From Pedobacter sp. B4-66 (GTDB taxonomy: Bacteria > Bacteroidota > Bacteroidia > Sphingobacteriales > Sphingobacteriaceae): DNA of 64,000 nucleotides. The stretch spans positions 744,001 through 808,000 of the forward strand of contig NZ_JAFVME010000001.1 of assembly GCF_018492665.1 (NCBI RefSeq). Reading direction: 5' to 3'. Under the pieces are notes generated by a model. It saw only the letters and a list, made by a program, of their open reading frames with translations, was not told the DNA's origin and ran no database searches. Shown piece after piece: positions 7,342-16,592 of the stretch. The position numbers were made by a program, and so were the translations under genes. Every line of letters starts with the position of its first letter. Position 1 is the first letter of the stretch.

Positions 7342-8841
7342 ATGAACCACAAGGACTTTACTAGGGCAACACAAAAGATCACCCTCACTCTTCTTTTGCT
7401 TGTCCCTTACATTTCTTTCAGCCAGCAAAACGACTCGACTGATATTGATGAATTTATTGCGAAACAGGTGTCTGATTATAAGATTCCGGGTCTTGCCATT
7501 GGAATCATTAAAGACCATAAAGTAATCTTTAAAAAAGGTTACGGTGTAACCAGCACATCAAAAGGACTACCGGTAAATACCCAAACAATTTTCCCTATAT
7601 CTTCCTGCACAAAAGCCTTTACTGCTGCTGCACTTGGTATACTCGTAGATGAAGGAAAAATCAAATGGCACGACAAAGTTGTTAAATACTTGCCCAATTT
7701 TAAACTGAGCGATCCCTGGATTACCAAAGAGTTGACTATTGTGGATATTTTAAGTCACAGATCAGGCCTAAAAACATTTGATGGCGACCTGCTTTGGTAC
7801 GGCACGAAATACACTAGAGAAGACATTGCAAAATTAATCCGTTACTCCCCAATCCGAACCAATTTCCGTACTGATTTTGCTTACCAGAATATCATGTACC
7901 TGGTAGCAGGACTCGTTGTTGAGTCCATTACCGGAAAAACATGGGACGAATTCCTAAAAGAAAGGATTTTCACACCATTAAAAATGTCGGGCACCGCTAC
8001 CACCAGAGATTCCATCACCAGCGAAAGTAATTTTGCCTTACCACACATCCAGAATAAACCGATCAAGCCGCTTAATATGCACAACATTGGTCCAGCAGGC
8101 AGTGTAGATTCAAACATTGACGACATGCTAACCTGGATGCAAATGTGGCTTGCTAATGGCCGGACTAACGATACTACCTTACTGAATGACGGGACTATTA
8201 AAACCATAACCAGTATTAAAACGCTGACCTCAGATAATAAAGACGATGGATACGGATTAGGCTGGTACATTAAACAAACCAAAAATGGCAAGATGATTAA
8301 CCACAACGGAGGGATGCCAGGCTATATATCCAGCGTTGTTCTATTCCCCGACAGTAGCTCCGGCATAGTAATTCTCACCAATAAAATATCCCAGATTAAT
8401 GATCAGTTAGTGAAAGAAATTACTAACTACATGACTAAAAAAGACACATTTAACTGGAAGGAAGCCGATAAGGATATGTCTGGAAAAACTACCTTTTTTG
8501 ATTGGGATAAAAAAAGAAAACCTCAGCCTAAAAAAAGCGATGTAATCCCCAACTTTAATCGCTATCAAGGTGACTATGAAGATCTGACCTATGGCAAAGC
8601 AAGAATCAGAAAAGAAAAAGGAAAACCTTTCCTAGAATTACTTCCTACAGAGGACCTTTTTTCAGGGTTTTTATACAACATTGACGCCGATCGATTCAAG
8701 ATTATCTTTAATGATCCTTTTGTACCAGAAGGCGAGGTAGTTTTTACAAGAGACAACAACAAGAAAATAACCGGATTTAAGCTAAATATCGATTCTAACG
8801 ACTTCCTATTTAATGACCTGGATTTTGATAAAACACCTTAA
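7342..8841 (+). CDS. Serine hydrolase, class C beta-lactamase/PBP4-like family (periplasmic)
   Basis: A 499-residue protein with a signal peptide (hydrophobic ITLTLLLLVPYISFS, residues about 13-27). The beta-lactamase/transpeptidase-like fold follows. The nucleophile motif SxxK is S88-C-T-K91, the second motif is Y181-Q-N183, and the third is H321-N-G-G, equivalent to KTG/HTG. The last about 100 residues (NFNRYQGDYEDLTYGKARIR) resemble the DUF3471 domain often attached to these proteins. Members include esterases, D-aminopeptidases, peptidoglycan-editing enzymes and AmpC. True beta-lactam resistance cannot be concluded. The stop interlocks with the convergent SRPBCC gene. Confidence 0.87.
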   Translation: MNHKDFTRATQKITLTLLLLVPYISFSQQNDSTDIDEFIAKQVSDYKIPGLAIGIIKDHKVIFKKGYGVTSTSKGLPVNTQTIFPISSCTKAFTAAALGILVDEGKIKWHDKVVKYLPNFKLSDPWITKELTIVDILSHRSGLKTFDGDLLWYGTKYTREDIAKLIRYSPIRTNFRTDFAYQNIMYLVAGLVVESITGKTWDEFLKERIFTPLKMSGTATTRDSITSESNFALPHIQNKPIKPLNMHNIGPAGSVDSNIDDMLTWMQMWLANGRTNDTTLLNDGTIKTITSIKTLTSDNKDDGYGLGWYIKQTKNGKMINHNGGMPGYISSVVLFPDSSSGIVILTNKISQINDQLVKEITNYMTKKDTFNWKEADKDMSGKTTFFDWDKKRKPQPKKSDVIPNFNRYQGDYEDLTYGKARIRKEKGKPFLELLPTEDLFSGFLYNIDADRFKIIFNDPFVPEGEVVFTRDNNKKITGFKLNIDSNDFLFNDLDFDKTP

Positions 8842-9296
8842 CTCTTTGCAAACTTATCTGCTATTAAATTCAGGTTGATGCCGTGTTCCAGATAAGCCTT
8901 TAGGCCATCTACTACAGTAGTAAAACCACCGCTGGCACCATTGATCTCTGCCAGCAACTCATCTCCTGTCGTCTGAAAACCGTATTGTGTAATGGTAACA
9001 TAGGTGGTGCCCTCACTTAGGGCCTGAAATTCAAAATCGACAGGGGTCAAATATTCATCCCATTCAATAGCTATTTTTTCATTCGGCACAATCTCTTTAA
9101 CCAATACCGAGCTGGAAACATTATACATTTCCCACTCCCAGGTAACTGTTTTTCCTTCCTCCAATCTGCTACTTCCTTTGGTAAACCAGAAGTGTTTGGT
9201 AATCTCAGGATCAATAAATGCGTCGAATACTACAGCAACTGGTCTTCTGATTAACATTTGCGCTTGTACTCTTGGAGTTTTACTTACTTTTTCCAT
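8838..9296 (-). CDS. SRPBCC / AHSA1-like domain protein
   Basis: A 152-residue START-like (SRPBCC) protein. The family pattern is visible: an N-terminal strand (VQAQMLIRRPVAVVFDAFID), ITKHFWFTKGSSRLEEG, a VTWEWEMY strand, and IAIEWDEYL. A C-terminal helix covers GGFTTVVDGLKAYLEHGINL. These proteins bind hydrophobic ligands in a deep cavity; AHSA1 members are related to the Hsp90 activator Aha1. The ligand is unknown. It is monocistronic and shares a 4-base TTAA stop overlap with the hydrolase gene on the other strand. Confidence 0.85.
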   Translation of the reverse strand: MEKVSKTPRVQAQMLIRRPVAVVFDAFIDPEITKHFWFTKGSSRLEEGKTVTWEWEMYNVSSSVLVKEIVPNEKIAIEWDEYLTPVDFEFQALSEGTTYVTITQYGFQTTGDELLAEINGASGGFTTVVDGLKAYLEHGINLNLIADKFAKS

Positions 9297-9479
9297 AGTT
9301 ATAGATACTTGGTTAAATATAACGAATTTGGGAACAACTTGCTTCTTTCGCAGAAAGCAGGCAGAATGTATACATAAGGTAGACAGAGACTTAGATCAAC
9401 ACTTTTCTAAAAACAAAAAACCTTAAGATTTGTTGACCCTTTAAACCAAACATTAATAATTACGCTAATTCTCACTCTT

Positions 9480-10433
9480 ATGAAAAAACTTTTTACGTTA
9501 TTATTAGCAGCATCCCTCTATTTCTCTGCTTTTTCCCAAGGTCATTACACAGGTTCATCTTTTAATCCCGGTGACTATTTCGCTCCCCATCCAGGGCTTA
9601 TTATTCCAGTTTGGTACGGATTCGCTAATATGGATTACCACAATGCTGCCGGCAACAAATCCGATCAACTAATTAATCCTGCTCCTGGAAACCCAACATC
9701 ACTTAAGATAGCGCAAAATGTAAAAACCCATTCTTTTATCCTTATGGCCATTTATGGTGGAAAAGGTAAAATATTAGGTGCCAACTGGGGAATGATGGCA
9801 ATTCCTATGTTAAACAGTCCGACAGCGAATATTGCGCTCGATTATTATTCGAGTCAAACTGGCTCTGGAACTTATGTTTTCACCAACAAAAGTATAGGTT
9901 TTGGTGATATGTATGTGCAGCCTGTTTGGTTATCATGGACAAAAGGAAAATTCAGCTATGCAGTAAATTATGGCTTTTGGGCTCCTACAGGCAGATATAA
10001 ACCACATGACCTTGACAATGGTGGCCATGGCTACTGGTCGCACAACATTAGGGTAGCAGGTAGAGTAGAACCGGCTGATAAAGTCACTGTTTCATTGGCT
10101 ACAACAGTTGAATTAAATTCATGGCAACATGATACTGATTTCAAAGAAGGAAGCCACTTGACAGTTGATTTAGGTGGCACTTATTTATTGAGCAAAAGAG
10201 GAGATCAGGTAGGCATATTTAGCCATTACACCAGTCAGATCTCTGATGATAAAGGTACTAACGGAGGCTTTGTTTCCGATCGTATTGCAGGTGTTGGAGG
10301 TTTTGTTTCTTACTGGATTACACCAATGAAAGTAGGACTTATGGGTAGGGTAACTCAGAATTTTGGCGCAAAAAACAGATTTGCAGGAACTGCTGTGCAA
10401 GCAGGGGTTAATATTTTAATACCATCGCATTAG
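9480..10433 (+). CDS. Outer-membrane MetA/SphA-type transporter-like protein
   Basis: A 317-residue protein with a signal peptide (MKKLFTLLLAASLYFSAFSQ). The rest is aromatic, Gly-rich, alternating beta-strand sequence typical of the phenol-degradation MetA family of outer-membrane channels (GFGDMYVQPVWLSW, YAVNYGFWAPTGRY, GHGYWSHNIRVAGR, YWITPMKVGLMGRVTQNFG). The protein ends in a strand, as expected for a barrel. These proteins are thought to pass hydrophobic compounds across the outer membrane. No neighbouring degradation genes are present, so the substrate is open. Confidence 0.78.
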   Translation: MKKLFTLLLAASLYFSAFSQGHYTGSSFNPGDYFAPHPGLIIPVWYGFANMDYHNAAGNKSDQLINPAPGNPTSLKIAQNVKTHSFILMAIYGGKGKILGANWGMMAIPMLNSPTANIALDYYSSQTGSGTYVFTNKSIGFGDMYVQPVWLSWTKGKFSYAVNYGFWAPTGRYKPHDLDNGGHGYWSHNIRVAGRVEPADKVTVSLATTVELNSWQHDTDFKEGSHLTVDLGGTYLLSKRGDQVGIFSHYTSQISDDKGTNGGFVSDRIAGVGGFVSYWITPMKVGLMGRVTQNFGAKNRFAGTAVQAGVNILIPSH

Positions 10434-10438
10434 ATAAC

Positions 10439-10477
10439 ATAATCGTTATGCTGAAATAAATTCAGCATAACGATTAT
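10439..10477. terminator. Bidirectional hairpin between convergent genes
   Basis: Perfect 17-bp inverted repeat (10439-10455 and 10461-10477) with a 5-base loop, starting 5 bases after the outer-membrane protein stop and ending 20 bases before the adaptor stop. There is no strong T-tract on either side, so termination by this hairpin alone is probable rather than certain. Confidence 0.6.
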
Positions 10478-10496
10478 AACAATTGGCTAAGCAGTA

Positions 10497-11705
10497 TTAA
10501 TGCCCATGCCCGGCCTCTTCACTGTTTTTCAACTTAGAGAGTAAATCGTAAGTGCCTTTTAAAACAACCTTCCCATTTACATCCATATTCTCTGGAAGCT
10601 GAACTTCTAAAAATCCACCATCACTAACTCCGGTAACCACTTCTACCATTTTAAAATGATGGTTTTCTTCCACCCCCTCCTTTTTCACTCCTTCTGAAAC
10701 AAAGATGTATTTCTTCCCACCAAAGTCTACCACAGCGCTATTTGGCAATGCAAGCACCTTATTAGTGCCCGTTTCGATATATGCTTTCAAATATGCCCCC
10801 GGAATAAAGCTTGTACTACCCTTAGAAATGGCGTGAACAGTAATCGTTTTATCAGCATTAATCTCCCGACCAACCAATTGTACAAAAGCAATCTGTTCTT
10901 CTGTATCATTAGCCATAGTAAAGCGAACCCTTTGACCAGCCTTAACTTTCGAAGCATCCCTTTCAAACACGTTCAGTTCAACGTGCAGATTCTCGCTGTT
11001 TACAATTTCAAACATTGCATCATTTGAATTCACAAATTTGCCCGTATTTACATTTACCTTGGTTACATATCCGCTGATAGGTGCGTAAATATTGATCTGA
11101 CTTCTGATGTTTGCAGCCGATAAGCTTGCCGGATTAATATTGATCAATTGCAATCTTTGTTTCAATGCACTTTCTCGTGCTAACATCGTTTGAAACTGAG
11201 CACGTGCCTGCTGCAATGTTTTCTTTGCATTTACATTCTGCTCGGCAAGTGTTTGCTGCCTCTTGTATTCGGAATCGGCAAGTTCCAGCTGACTTTTACT
11301 TTCCAGATAGTCCTGCTGAAGCAATACATATTCCTGGTTTTGTAAAACAGCAATCACCTGTCCCTTGATTACCGTACTTCCCTGTAATAAAGGTGTCGAC
11401 TTAACAATCCCCCCCATTTGGGTAGTAACACTTACTAGGTTTTGCGGAGGCACGTCAATAAAACCGTTAACTTTTAGTAAACCACTTAAATCTTTTAACT
11501 CAGGAGAACCCAAGGTAATGCCTGCTGTTTTATATTGTGCCGCGGTAAATTCTACCGAATTTTCATCTTCATGACCTACTTCTTCCGTTTCTTTAACTTC
11601 TTTTTTTTCTTCAGATTTCGGTGTACTTCCTCCGCATGAGGTTAAAACCGCAGCAAATAGGGAGACATAGATGATCCTGCTAATAACTTGAATAGTTCTT
11701 TTCAT
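10497..11705 (-). CDS. RND efflux periplasmic adaptor (CusB/CzcB type) lipoprotein
   Basis: A 402-residue membrane-fusion protein. The signal sequence ends in lipobox LTSC with Cys24, so it should be anchored as a lipoprotein. The order is a beta-barrel strand (YKTAGITLG), the first half of the lipoyl domain (GGIVKSTPLLQGSTVIKGQ), a coiled-coil hairpin rich in Gln/Glu/Ala (about residues 130-190), then the second lipoyl half (IYAPISGYVTKVNVNTGKFV) and the barrel and membrane-proximal domains. It ends in a His-rich AGHGH. It would connect the inner-membrane pump to the outer-membrane channel. The gene lies 8 bases after the CzcA-TolC gene, in the same operon. Confidence 0.92.
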   Translation of the reverse strand: MKRTIQVISRIIYVSLFAAVLTSCGGSTPKSEEKKEVKETEEVGHEDENSVEFTAAQYKTAGITLGSPELKDLSGLLKVNGFIDVPPQNLVSVTTQMGGIVKSTPLLQGSTVIKGQVIAVLQNQEYVLLQQDYLESKSQLELADSEYKRQQTLAEQNVNAKKTLQQARAQFQTMLARESALKQRLQLININPASLSAANIRSQINIYAPISGYVTKVNVNTGKFVNSNDAMFEIVNSENLHVELNVFERDASKVKAGQRVRFTMANDTEEQIAFVQLVGREINADKTITVHAISKGSTSFIPGAYLKAYIETGTNKVLALPNSAVVDFGGKKYIFVSEGVKKEGVEENHHFKMVEVVTGVSDGGFLEVQLPENMDVNGKVVLKGTYDLLSKLKNSEEAGHGH

Positions 11706-11713
11706 TTTCTTAA

Positions 11714-14700
11714 TTATAAACCACTGAGGTATTGAAGTGTATAAACTGATTGATTGTATTGATTGATAGCCTGCAAATAGCTAAAGTTGGTTTCCGAATA
11801 CGTCCTTAATCCCTGGAGATATTCCACATAACCGATCTCTCCATTTTGAAAAGCAATCTGCGACTGCTTTAAAATCAGATTGGTATTTGGCAGTGCACTT
11901 TTTTTGTAATAATCAATACTGCGGGAGTTTTTAAGCAGCTCCTGATGGGCCTTATTGTATTCGCCCTGCAAATTGGTCTGAAAAAGATCATATTGACTTT
12001 CCGATACCTGCTTCTCAATTTTAGCTGCTTTTATGCGGGATGAAAAAGGCTTAAAAAACAGGGGAATGGCAACTCCTGCCTGTACTCCCTGAAACCTTTT
12101 ACCGCCATTAAAATATAAATCCTGACCGTTTACGTTATGAGTGCCAATAATAGACTGGTTAAAATAGCCAACTGTAAAATCAGGACCGGAACGGGCTTTT
12201 TCTACACCCAGTGCTTTATCGGCAATTTCAATCTGCTGTTTTTGTAAAGCAAGCTGTGGATTTGCACTTACACTAGTGCCTGTCGCAATATTCCATTCTG
12301 CCTGTTTAAACTGTGCTTTAACAATTTCAATAGGTTCTTGAGTGTTGAGTAAACGCTGCAATTCAGAAGTATAAGCAAGGATATCAGATTCGTTTTTACT
12401 CATTTGATTCCTTACCTCATTGTACTGAGTTTCGGCAGTCGTTTTTTCAAGCAGATTAGTCTCCCCTGTTTCATACCTCAAAGAAGCTGCTTTTACAAAA
12501 TAGCTGTAAAGAGAATCCTGACTCTGATACAGATCCTTTAAAGCAACAAAATAAGCCAATTGCATATAGGTGTTTTTAACCTGATAAGTCAGCTCATTTT
12601 GCGTAACAGCCACATTAATCTCAGCACCTTTAATCTGTGCATCATACAAATTACGCTGATTTTTAAACAGCCCAGGATATGGGATACTCTGGGAAACACT
12701 AAAATTATTGTCATTCTTAATCCCGTTAAACTGCCCGTATTGAACATCGAGATTTGTTTTCCCTAAGTCGATTGAACTTCCCCTTAATGCCTGCTGCTGA
12801 TTAACCTGGAGACCTGAAGACTTCATGGCCTGGTTGTTTTTAATGGCAGTTTGCACAGCTTGTTCCATCGTAAGCGGATTGCCTTTTACAGGAGTCTGTT
12901 GTGCATTGGCTACAGGCCCCATAAAGGTTAACATCGCGATAATCGCCAGGACTGCTACCGGAACATTTGTTTTAGGCTTTCGCTTATAGCCTTCGAAATA
13001 AGTATATAGCACGGGTAATACAATTAAAGTTAGAATAGTAGAGGTAATGAGTCCACCGATTACAACGGTAGCAAGTGGTTTCTGAACCTCTGCCCCTGCT
13101 GCTGTAGAGATGGCCATAGGTAGGAATCCCAATGAAGCTACAGTGGCAGTCATTAGCACTGGTCTTAAACGGATGGCTGTGCCTTTAAGCACAATTTCGT
13201 CCAATCCATATTTATCAAGTTTTCTCAGTCGGTTAAACTCGGTGATTAGCACAATACCATTTAACACAGCTACGCCGAAGAGTGCAATAAAGCCAACTCC
13301 AGCAGAAATACTGAAAGGCATTCCGCGTAACAGCAGTGCAAAAATACCGCCTATTGCCGCCATTGGAATGGCCGAAAAGATAAGTACCGATTGCTTAACC
13401 GATCCAAAAGAGAAATACAGTAAAAGCAAGATCAGCGTCAACGCAACCGGAACTGCTATAGAAAGTCTTTGAGTAGCCTCCTTTAGGTTTTCAAACTGTC
13501 CACCATAAGTGATGTAATAACCAGTTGGCAGTTTTATCTGCGCATTGATCTTTTCTTCAATCTCTGTTACCACACTGGCAATATCACGTCCTCTTACATT
13601 TAGTCCAACAATGATTCTGCGCTTGGTATCTTCACGTTGAATCTGATTTGGTCCTACTTTATATTCTACATCGGCAAGTTGGTCTAAAGGAACTTGATTG
13701 CCATTCGGTGCTGTTACATAAACATTTCTAACATCACTAATATCCTGACGGTTTTGCTGAGACAAGCGTACCACCATATCATAACGTTGCTCTCCCTCGT
13801 AAACAACTCCGGCGGATTGACCGGCAAAAGCAGTATTTAATGCCTGATTTACCGTTTCAACTGTTAAACCATATTGGGCAATCCTATCGCGGTTGATCTT
13901 TACTACAATCTGCGGAAGCCCGGTAGCCTGCTCCAGGTAAAGATCTTTTGCACCTTCAACAGTGGAAACTATCTTTCCTATCTTTTGCGAAATATCGGTT
14001 AGTTCTGTTAAGTCATCGCCAAAGATTTTAATACCAATATCTTGCCTTACACCAGAGATCAGCTCATTAGAGCGAAGCTGAATAGGTTGAGAGAAACCAA
14101 AGCTTACACCAGGCACATCTTCTAATGCTTTACCCATCAGCTCGGCCAGTTCTACCCTATCCTTGGTAGTAGTCCAGTCCTTTTTATCTTTTAAAATGAT
14201 GGTAAGATCACAGGCTTCCATAGGCATCGGATCAGTAGGAATTTCAGCTGCGCCAATCTTTCCAATCACCTCTTTTACTTCAGGGAACCGCTTAACCAGA
14301 ATATCAGAAGCTTGATTTACTTTATCGATTGTTTGAGATAAAGAGCTACCTGTAAGCAAACGGGTTTCTACAGCGAAATCCCCTTCTTCTAAAGTTGGGA
14401 TAAACTCGCCTCCCATTCTCATAAACAGCACTATACTTACCGCCAAAAGCACCACAGAAGACACAACTACGGCCACACGTTTACGCAATGCAGCTTGTAT
14501 AACCGGACTATATTGACGTTGAAAGAAATCCATCATACGGTCGGAGAAATTTCTTTTATGTGTTGCTTTCTTACTTAATACCAAAGAGGAAACCATTGGC
14601 ACATAGGTAAGCGAAAGAATAAAGGCACCAAGAATGGCGAAAGAAACGGTTTGTGCCATAGGGCCAAACATTTTGCCCTCTATTCCTACCAGCGCAAGAA

Positions 14701-16096
14701 TTGGCAGATACACGATCAAAATGATGATTTGTCCGAAAGCAGCAGCACTCATCATGCGCACAGACGATTTCTCTACCTGTTCATCCATTTCAGACTGTGT
14801 ATAGGCTCTGCCCAATTTATTACCGGCAAGAATATGCATGGTGGCCTCCACTATGATTACTGCCCCATCTACAATGAGCCCAAAGTCAATAGCTCCCAAA
14901 CTCATCAGGTTTCCTGATACCCCAAAAAGGTTCATCAGGGAAATGGCAAAAAGCATGGATAGTGGGATAACCGAGGCGACGACTAGTCCAGCCCTCAGAT
15001 TCCCTAAGAAAAGAACTAGCACAAAGATTACAATCAATGCCCCTTCTATAAGGTTTTTAGCTACGGTACCCATTGCACGATCTACCAAAGCACTTCTATC
15101 AAGAAATGGCTCAACTACAACGCCTTCTGGCAAGGTTTTATTGATACGCTCAATTTTAGCCTTTACCTTTTTTACAACATCGTTGGCATTTGCACCTTTT
15201 AGCATCATAACGATGCCACCAACGGCCTCTCCATGTCCTTTGGTAGTTGCCCTTGTAAGTGCACCATAGCGAATAGAACTGCCCAATTGAACAGTGGCTA
15301 TATCGCGGATAAGCACGGGAATTCCGTTGGCATTGTTCTTAACTACAATTTTATTGATGTCGTCAAGACTGCCAATTAAGCCCTCACTACGGATAAAATA
15401 AGCGTTTGGCTTTTTATCAATATAAGCCCCACCTGTATTTTGATTGCTGGATTCTAAAGCGGTAAAAACATCAGCGATGCTTAAGTTAAAACCCCTTAAT
15501 TTATCGGGGTCAAGTGCAATTTCGTACTGTTTTAACAACCCACCAAAACTGTTTACTTCAGCAATACCAGGAGTTCCCAGCAATTGCTTTCTGACAATCC
15601 AATCTTGAATACTGCGCAATTCACGAGCATCGTATTTATCTTCAAAGCCCGGTTTTGCATGGATTACATATTGGTATATCTCGCCAAGACCTGTTGATAT
15701 TGGAGAGATTTCAGGATTTCCTAATCCTGAGGGGATGTTATTTTTTGCTTCGGCAAGCTTTTCGTTAACCTGCTGGCGCGCCCAGTAAATGTCTACATCG
15801 TCATGAAAAACGATTGTTACTACCGACAAACCAAATCTGGAAATGGAACGTACCTGTTCAATTTCGGGTATGGTAGACATGGTTTGTTCGACCGGATACG
15901 AGATTAGCCTTTCCACTTCCTGAGTTGCCAGAGAAGGGCTAAGTGTAATTACCTGCACCTGATTATTTGTAATATCGGGCACGGCATCTATTGGTAATTG
16001 TTTTAGTGAATAAACACCCCAGGCAATAAGTCCAAGGGTAAATAAAGCGATCACCAATTTATTCTGTATAGAAAACTGAATGATTTTTTTCAGCAT
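11714..16096 (-). CDS. CusA/CzcA heavy-metal RND pump fused to a TolC-family outer-membrane factor
   Basis: A 1460-residue fusion. Residues 1 to about 1040 form a complete HME-RND pump: the first TM near residue 12, LPIDAVPDITNNQVQV, and the TM4 signature DFGLIVDGAVIIVEA near residue 400-415 carrying the proton-relay acidic residues of divalent-metal pumps. The C-terminal TM bundle ends LPVLYTYFEGYKRK. A hydrophobic segment (VAVLAIIAMLTFMGPVANA) looks like an internal signal peptide. A full TolC/OEP domain follows from about 1070 to 1460 (LTMEQAVQTAIKNNQAM, long Gln-rich helices). Normally these are separate genes. The metal (Cu/Ag or Co/Zn/Cd) cannot be decided by eye. Operon: small Cys-rich gene, this gene, adaptor. 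Confidence 0.93.
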   Translation of the reverse strand: MLKKIIQFSIQNKLVIALFTLGLIAWGVYSLKQLPIDAVPDITNNQVQVITLSPSLATQEVERLISYPVEQTMSTIPEIEQVRSISRFGLSVVTIVFHDDVDIYWARQQVNEKLAEAKNNIPSGLGNPEISPISTGLGEIYQYVIHAKPGFEDKYDARELRSIQDWIVRKQLLGTPGIAEVNSFGGLLKQYEIALDPDKLRGFNLSIADVFTALESSNQNTGGAYIDKKPNAYFIRSEGLIGSLDDINKIVVKNNANGIPVLIRDIATVQLGSSIRYGALTRATTKGHGEAVGGIVMMLKGANANDVVKKVKAKIERINKTLPEGVVVEPFLDRSALVDRAMGTVAKNLIEGALIVIFVLVLFLGNLRAGLVVASVIPLSMLFAISLMNLFGVSGNLMSLGAIDFGLIVDGAVIIVEATMHILAGNKLGRAYTQSEMDEQVEKSSVRMMSAAAFGQIIILIVYLPILALVGIEGKMFGPMAQTVSFAILGAFILSLTYVPMVSSLVLSKKATHKRNFSDRMMDFFQRQYSPVIQAALRKRVAVVVSSVVLLAVSIVLFMRMGGEFIPTLEEGDFAVETRLLTGSSLSQTIDKVNQASDILVKRFPEVKEVIGKIGAAEIPTDPMPMEACDLTIILKDKKDWTTTKDRVELAELMGKALEDVPGVSFGFSQPIQLRSNELISGVRQDIGIKIFGDDLTELTDISQKIGKIVSTVEGAKDLYLEQATGLPQIVVKINRDRIAQYGLTVETVNQALNTAFAGQSAGVVYEGEQRYDMVVRLSQQNRQDISDVRNVYVTAPNGNQVPLDQLADVEYKVGPNQIQREDTKRRIIVGLNVRGRDIASVVTEIEEKINAQIKLPTGYYITYGGQFENLKEATQRLSIAVPVALTLILLLLYFSFGSVKQSVLIFSAIPMAAIGGIFALLLRGMPFSISAGVGFIALFGVAVLNGIVLITEFNRLRKLDKYGLDEIVLKGTAIRLRPVLMTATVASLGFLPMAISTAAGAEVQKPLATVVIGGLITSTILTLIVLPVLYTYFEGYKRKPKTNVPVAVLAIIAMLTFMGPVANAQQTPVKGNPLTMEQAVQTAIKNNQAMKSSGLQVNQQQALRGSSIDLGKTNLDVQYGQFNGIKNDNNFSVSQSIPYPGLFKNQRNLYDAQIKGAEINVAVTQNELTYQVKNTYMQLAYFVALKDLYQSQDSLYSYFVKAASLRYETGETNLLEKTTAETQYNEVRNQMSKNESDILAYTSELQRLLNTQEPIEIVKAQFKQAEWNIATGTSVSANPQLALQKQQIEIADKALGVEKARSGPDFTVGYFNQSIIGTHNVNGQDLYFNGGKRFQGVQAGVAIPLFFKPFSSRIKAAKIEKQVSESQYDLFQTNLQGEYNKAHQELLKNSRSIDYYKKSALPNTNLILKQSQIAFQNGEIGYVEYLQGLRTYSETNFSYLQAINQYNQSVYTLQYLSGL

Positions 16097-16189
16097 TGAA
16101 TTTTAAATTATGTTAAATAAAAAAAACATGGTAATGCATCTCGGAATCAACCCATATGGAGATCCGATACAATAAACCTGAAATTTAAA

Positions 16190-16507
16190 TTAACCTAATT
16201 TAGGAGGTTGCCAGACTGATGGATCTGCTGGGGTGATATGGCCTGGCGCAACATCAGAATACTCAACACTAACAATAGAAATGGCAGTGTTGGTTAACAA
16301 GGTTTGCGTTACAACTGTTGGGGTACTGCAGCAGCAGCAAACACAAAATGGAGAGCAATCATCGTTAGCTAAACTATTGTGATCATCTGCATGGCCTGCT
16401 TCTGAAACACTTGTAATCTCAGAAACCTTGGCGTTCACCAAATCCTTGCAAGGCGTAAAGCTTACAACAATAACAATCAAACAAACAAGCCAACTGAAGA
16501 ATTTCAC
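16190..16507 (-). CDS. Small exported Cys-rich protein (DUF6660-like) beside the metal pump
   Basis: About 105 residues from the proposed GTG start at 16505-16507. No ATG is available; TTG codons at 16525 and 16516 are alternatives. The protein opens with a signal sequence (KFFSWLVCLIVIVVS) followed by PCKD, then an acidic and His-bearing stretch (GHADDHN) and the cluster DDCSPFCVCCCCSTP with six Cys. The look matches DUF6660-type proteins found next to Bacteroidota metal-efflux operons. The His/Asp/Cys cluster suggests metal binding in the periplasm, but this is inferred. It lies 93 bases upstream of the CzcA-TolC gene on the same strand. Confidence 0.65.
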   Translation of the reverse strand: MKFFSWLVCLIVIVVSFTPCKDLVNAKVSEITSVSEAGHADDHNSLANDDCSPFCVCCCCSTPTVVTQTLLTNTAISIVSVEYSDVAPGHITPADPSVWQPPKLG

Positions 16508-16522
16508 AGCAAACAATTTTTC

Positions 16523-16530
16523 CAAAAGTA
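16523..16530 (-). promoter_or_regulatory. Putative -7 element for the metal-efflux operon
   Basis: On the minus strand this reads TACTTTTG, an exact TANNTTTG. It covers the TTG codon at 16525, which argues that translation starts further downstream at the TTG at 16516 or the GTG at 16507. No good -33 motif was found. Confidence 0.4.
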
Positions 16531-16592
16531 AAAAAAAATCTAATATTACGTATCTTATCCCCGAAATCTAACCGGTTATTTTTTAAGAAGAT

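Noticed and set aside
7225..7518. Minus-strand 97-codon open frame over the start of the beta-lactamase-like gene
   Set aside because: It is antisense to a well-supported gene and its promoter, and the translation shows no domain or signal.
7342..8841. Antibiotic-resistance beta-lactamase
   Set aside because: The three motifs fit the broad serine-hydrolase family, and the extra C-terminal domain is unlike dedicated AmpC enzymes. Resistance cannot be claimed.
13110..13472. Plus-strand 120-codon open frame inside the CzcA-TolC gene
   Set aside because: It is a low-complexity mirror of the RND domain; long antisense frames are expected in this large gene.
14838..15269. Plus-strand 143-codon open frame inside the CzcA-TolC gene
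   Set aside because: It is a shadow of the pump's membrane region and shows no recognisable protein family.
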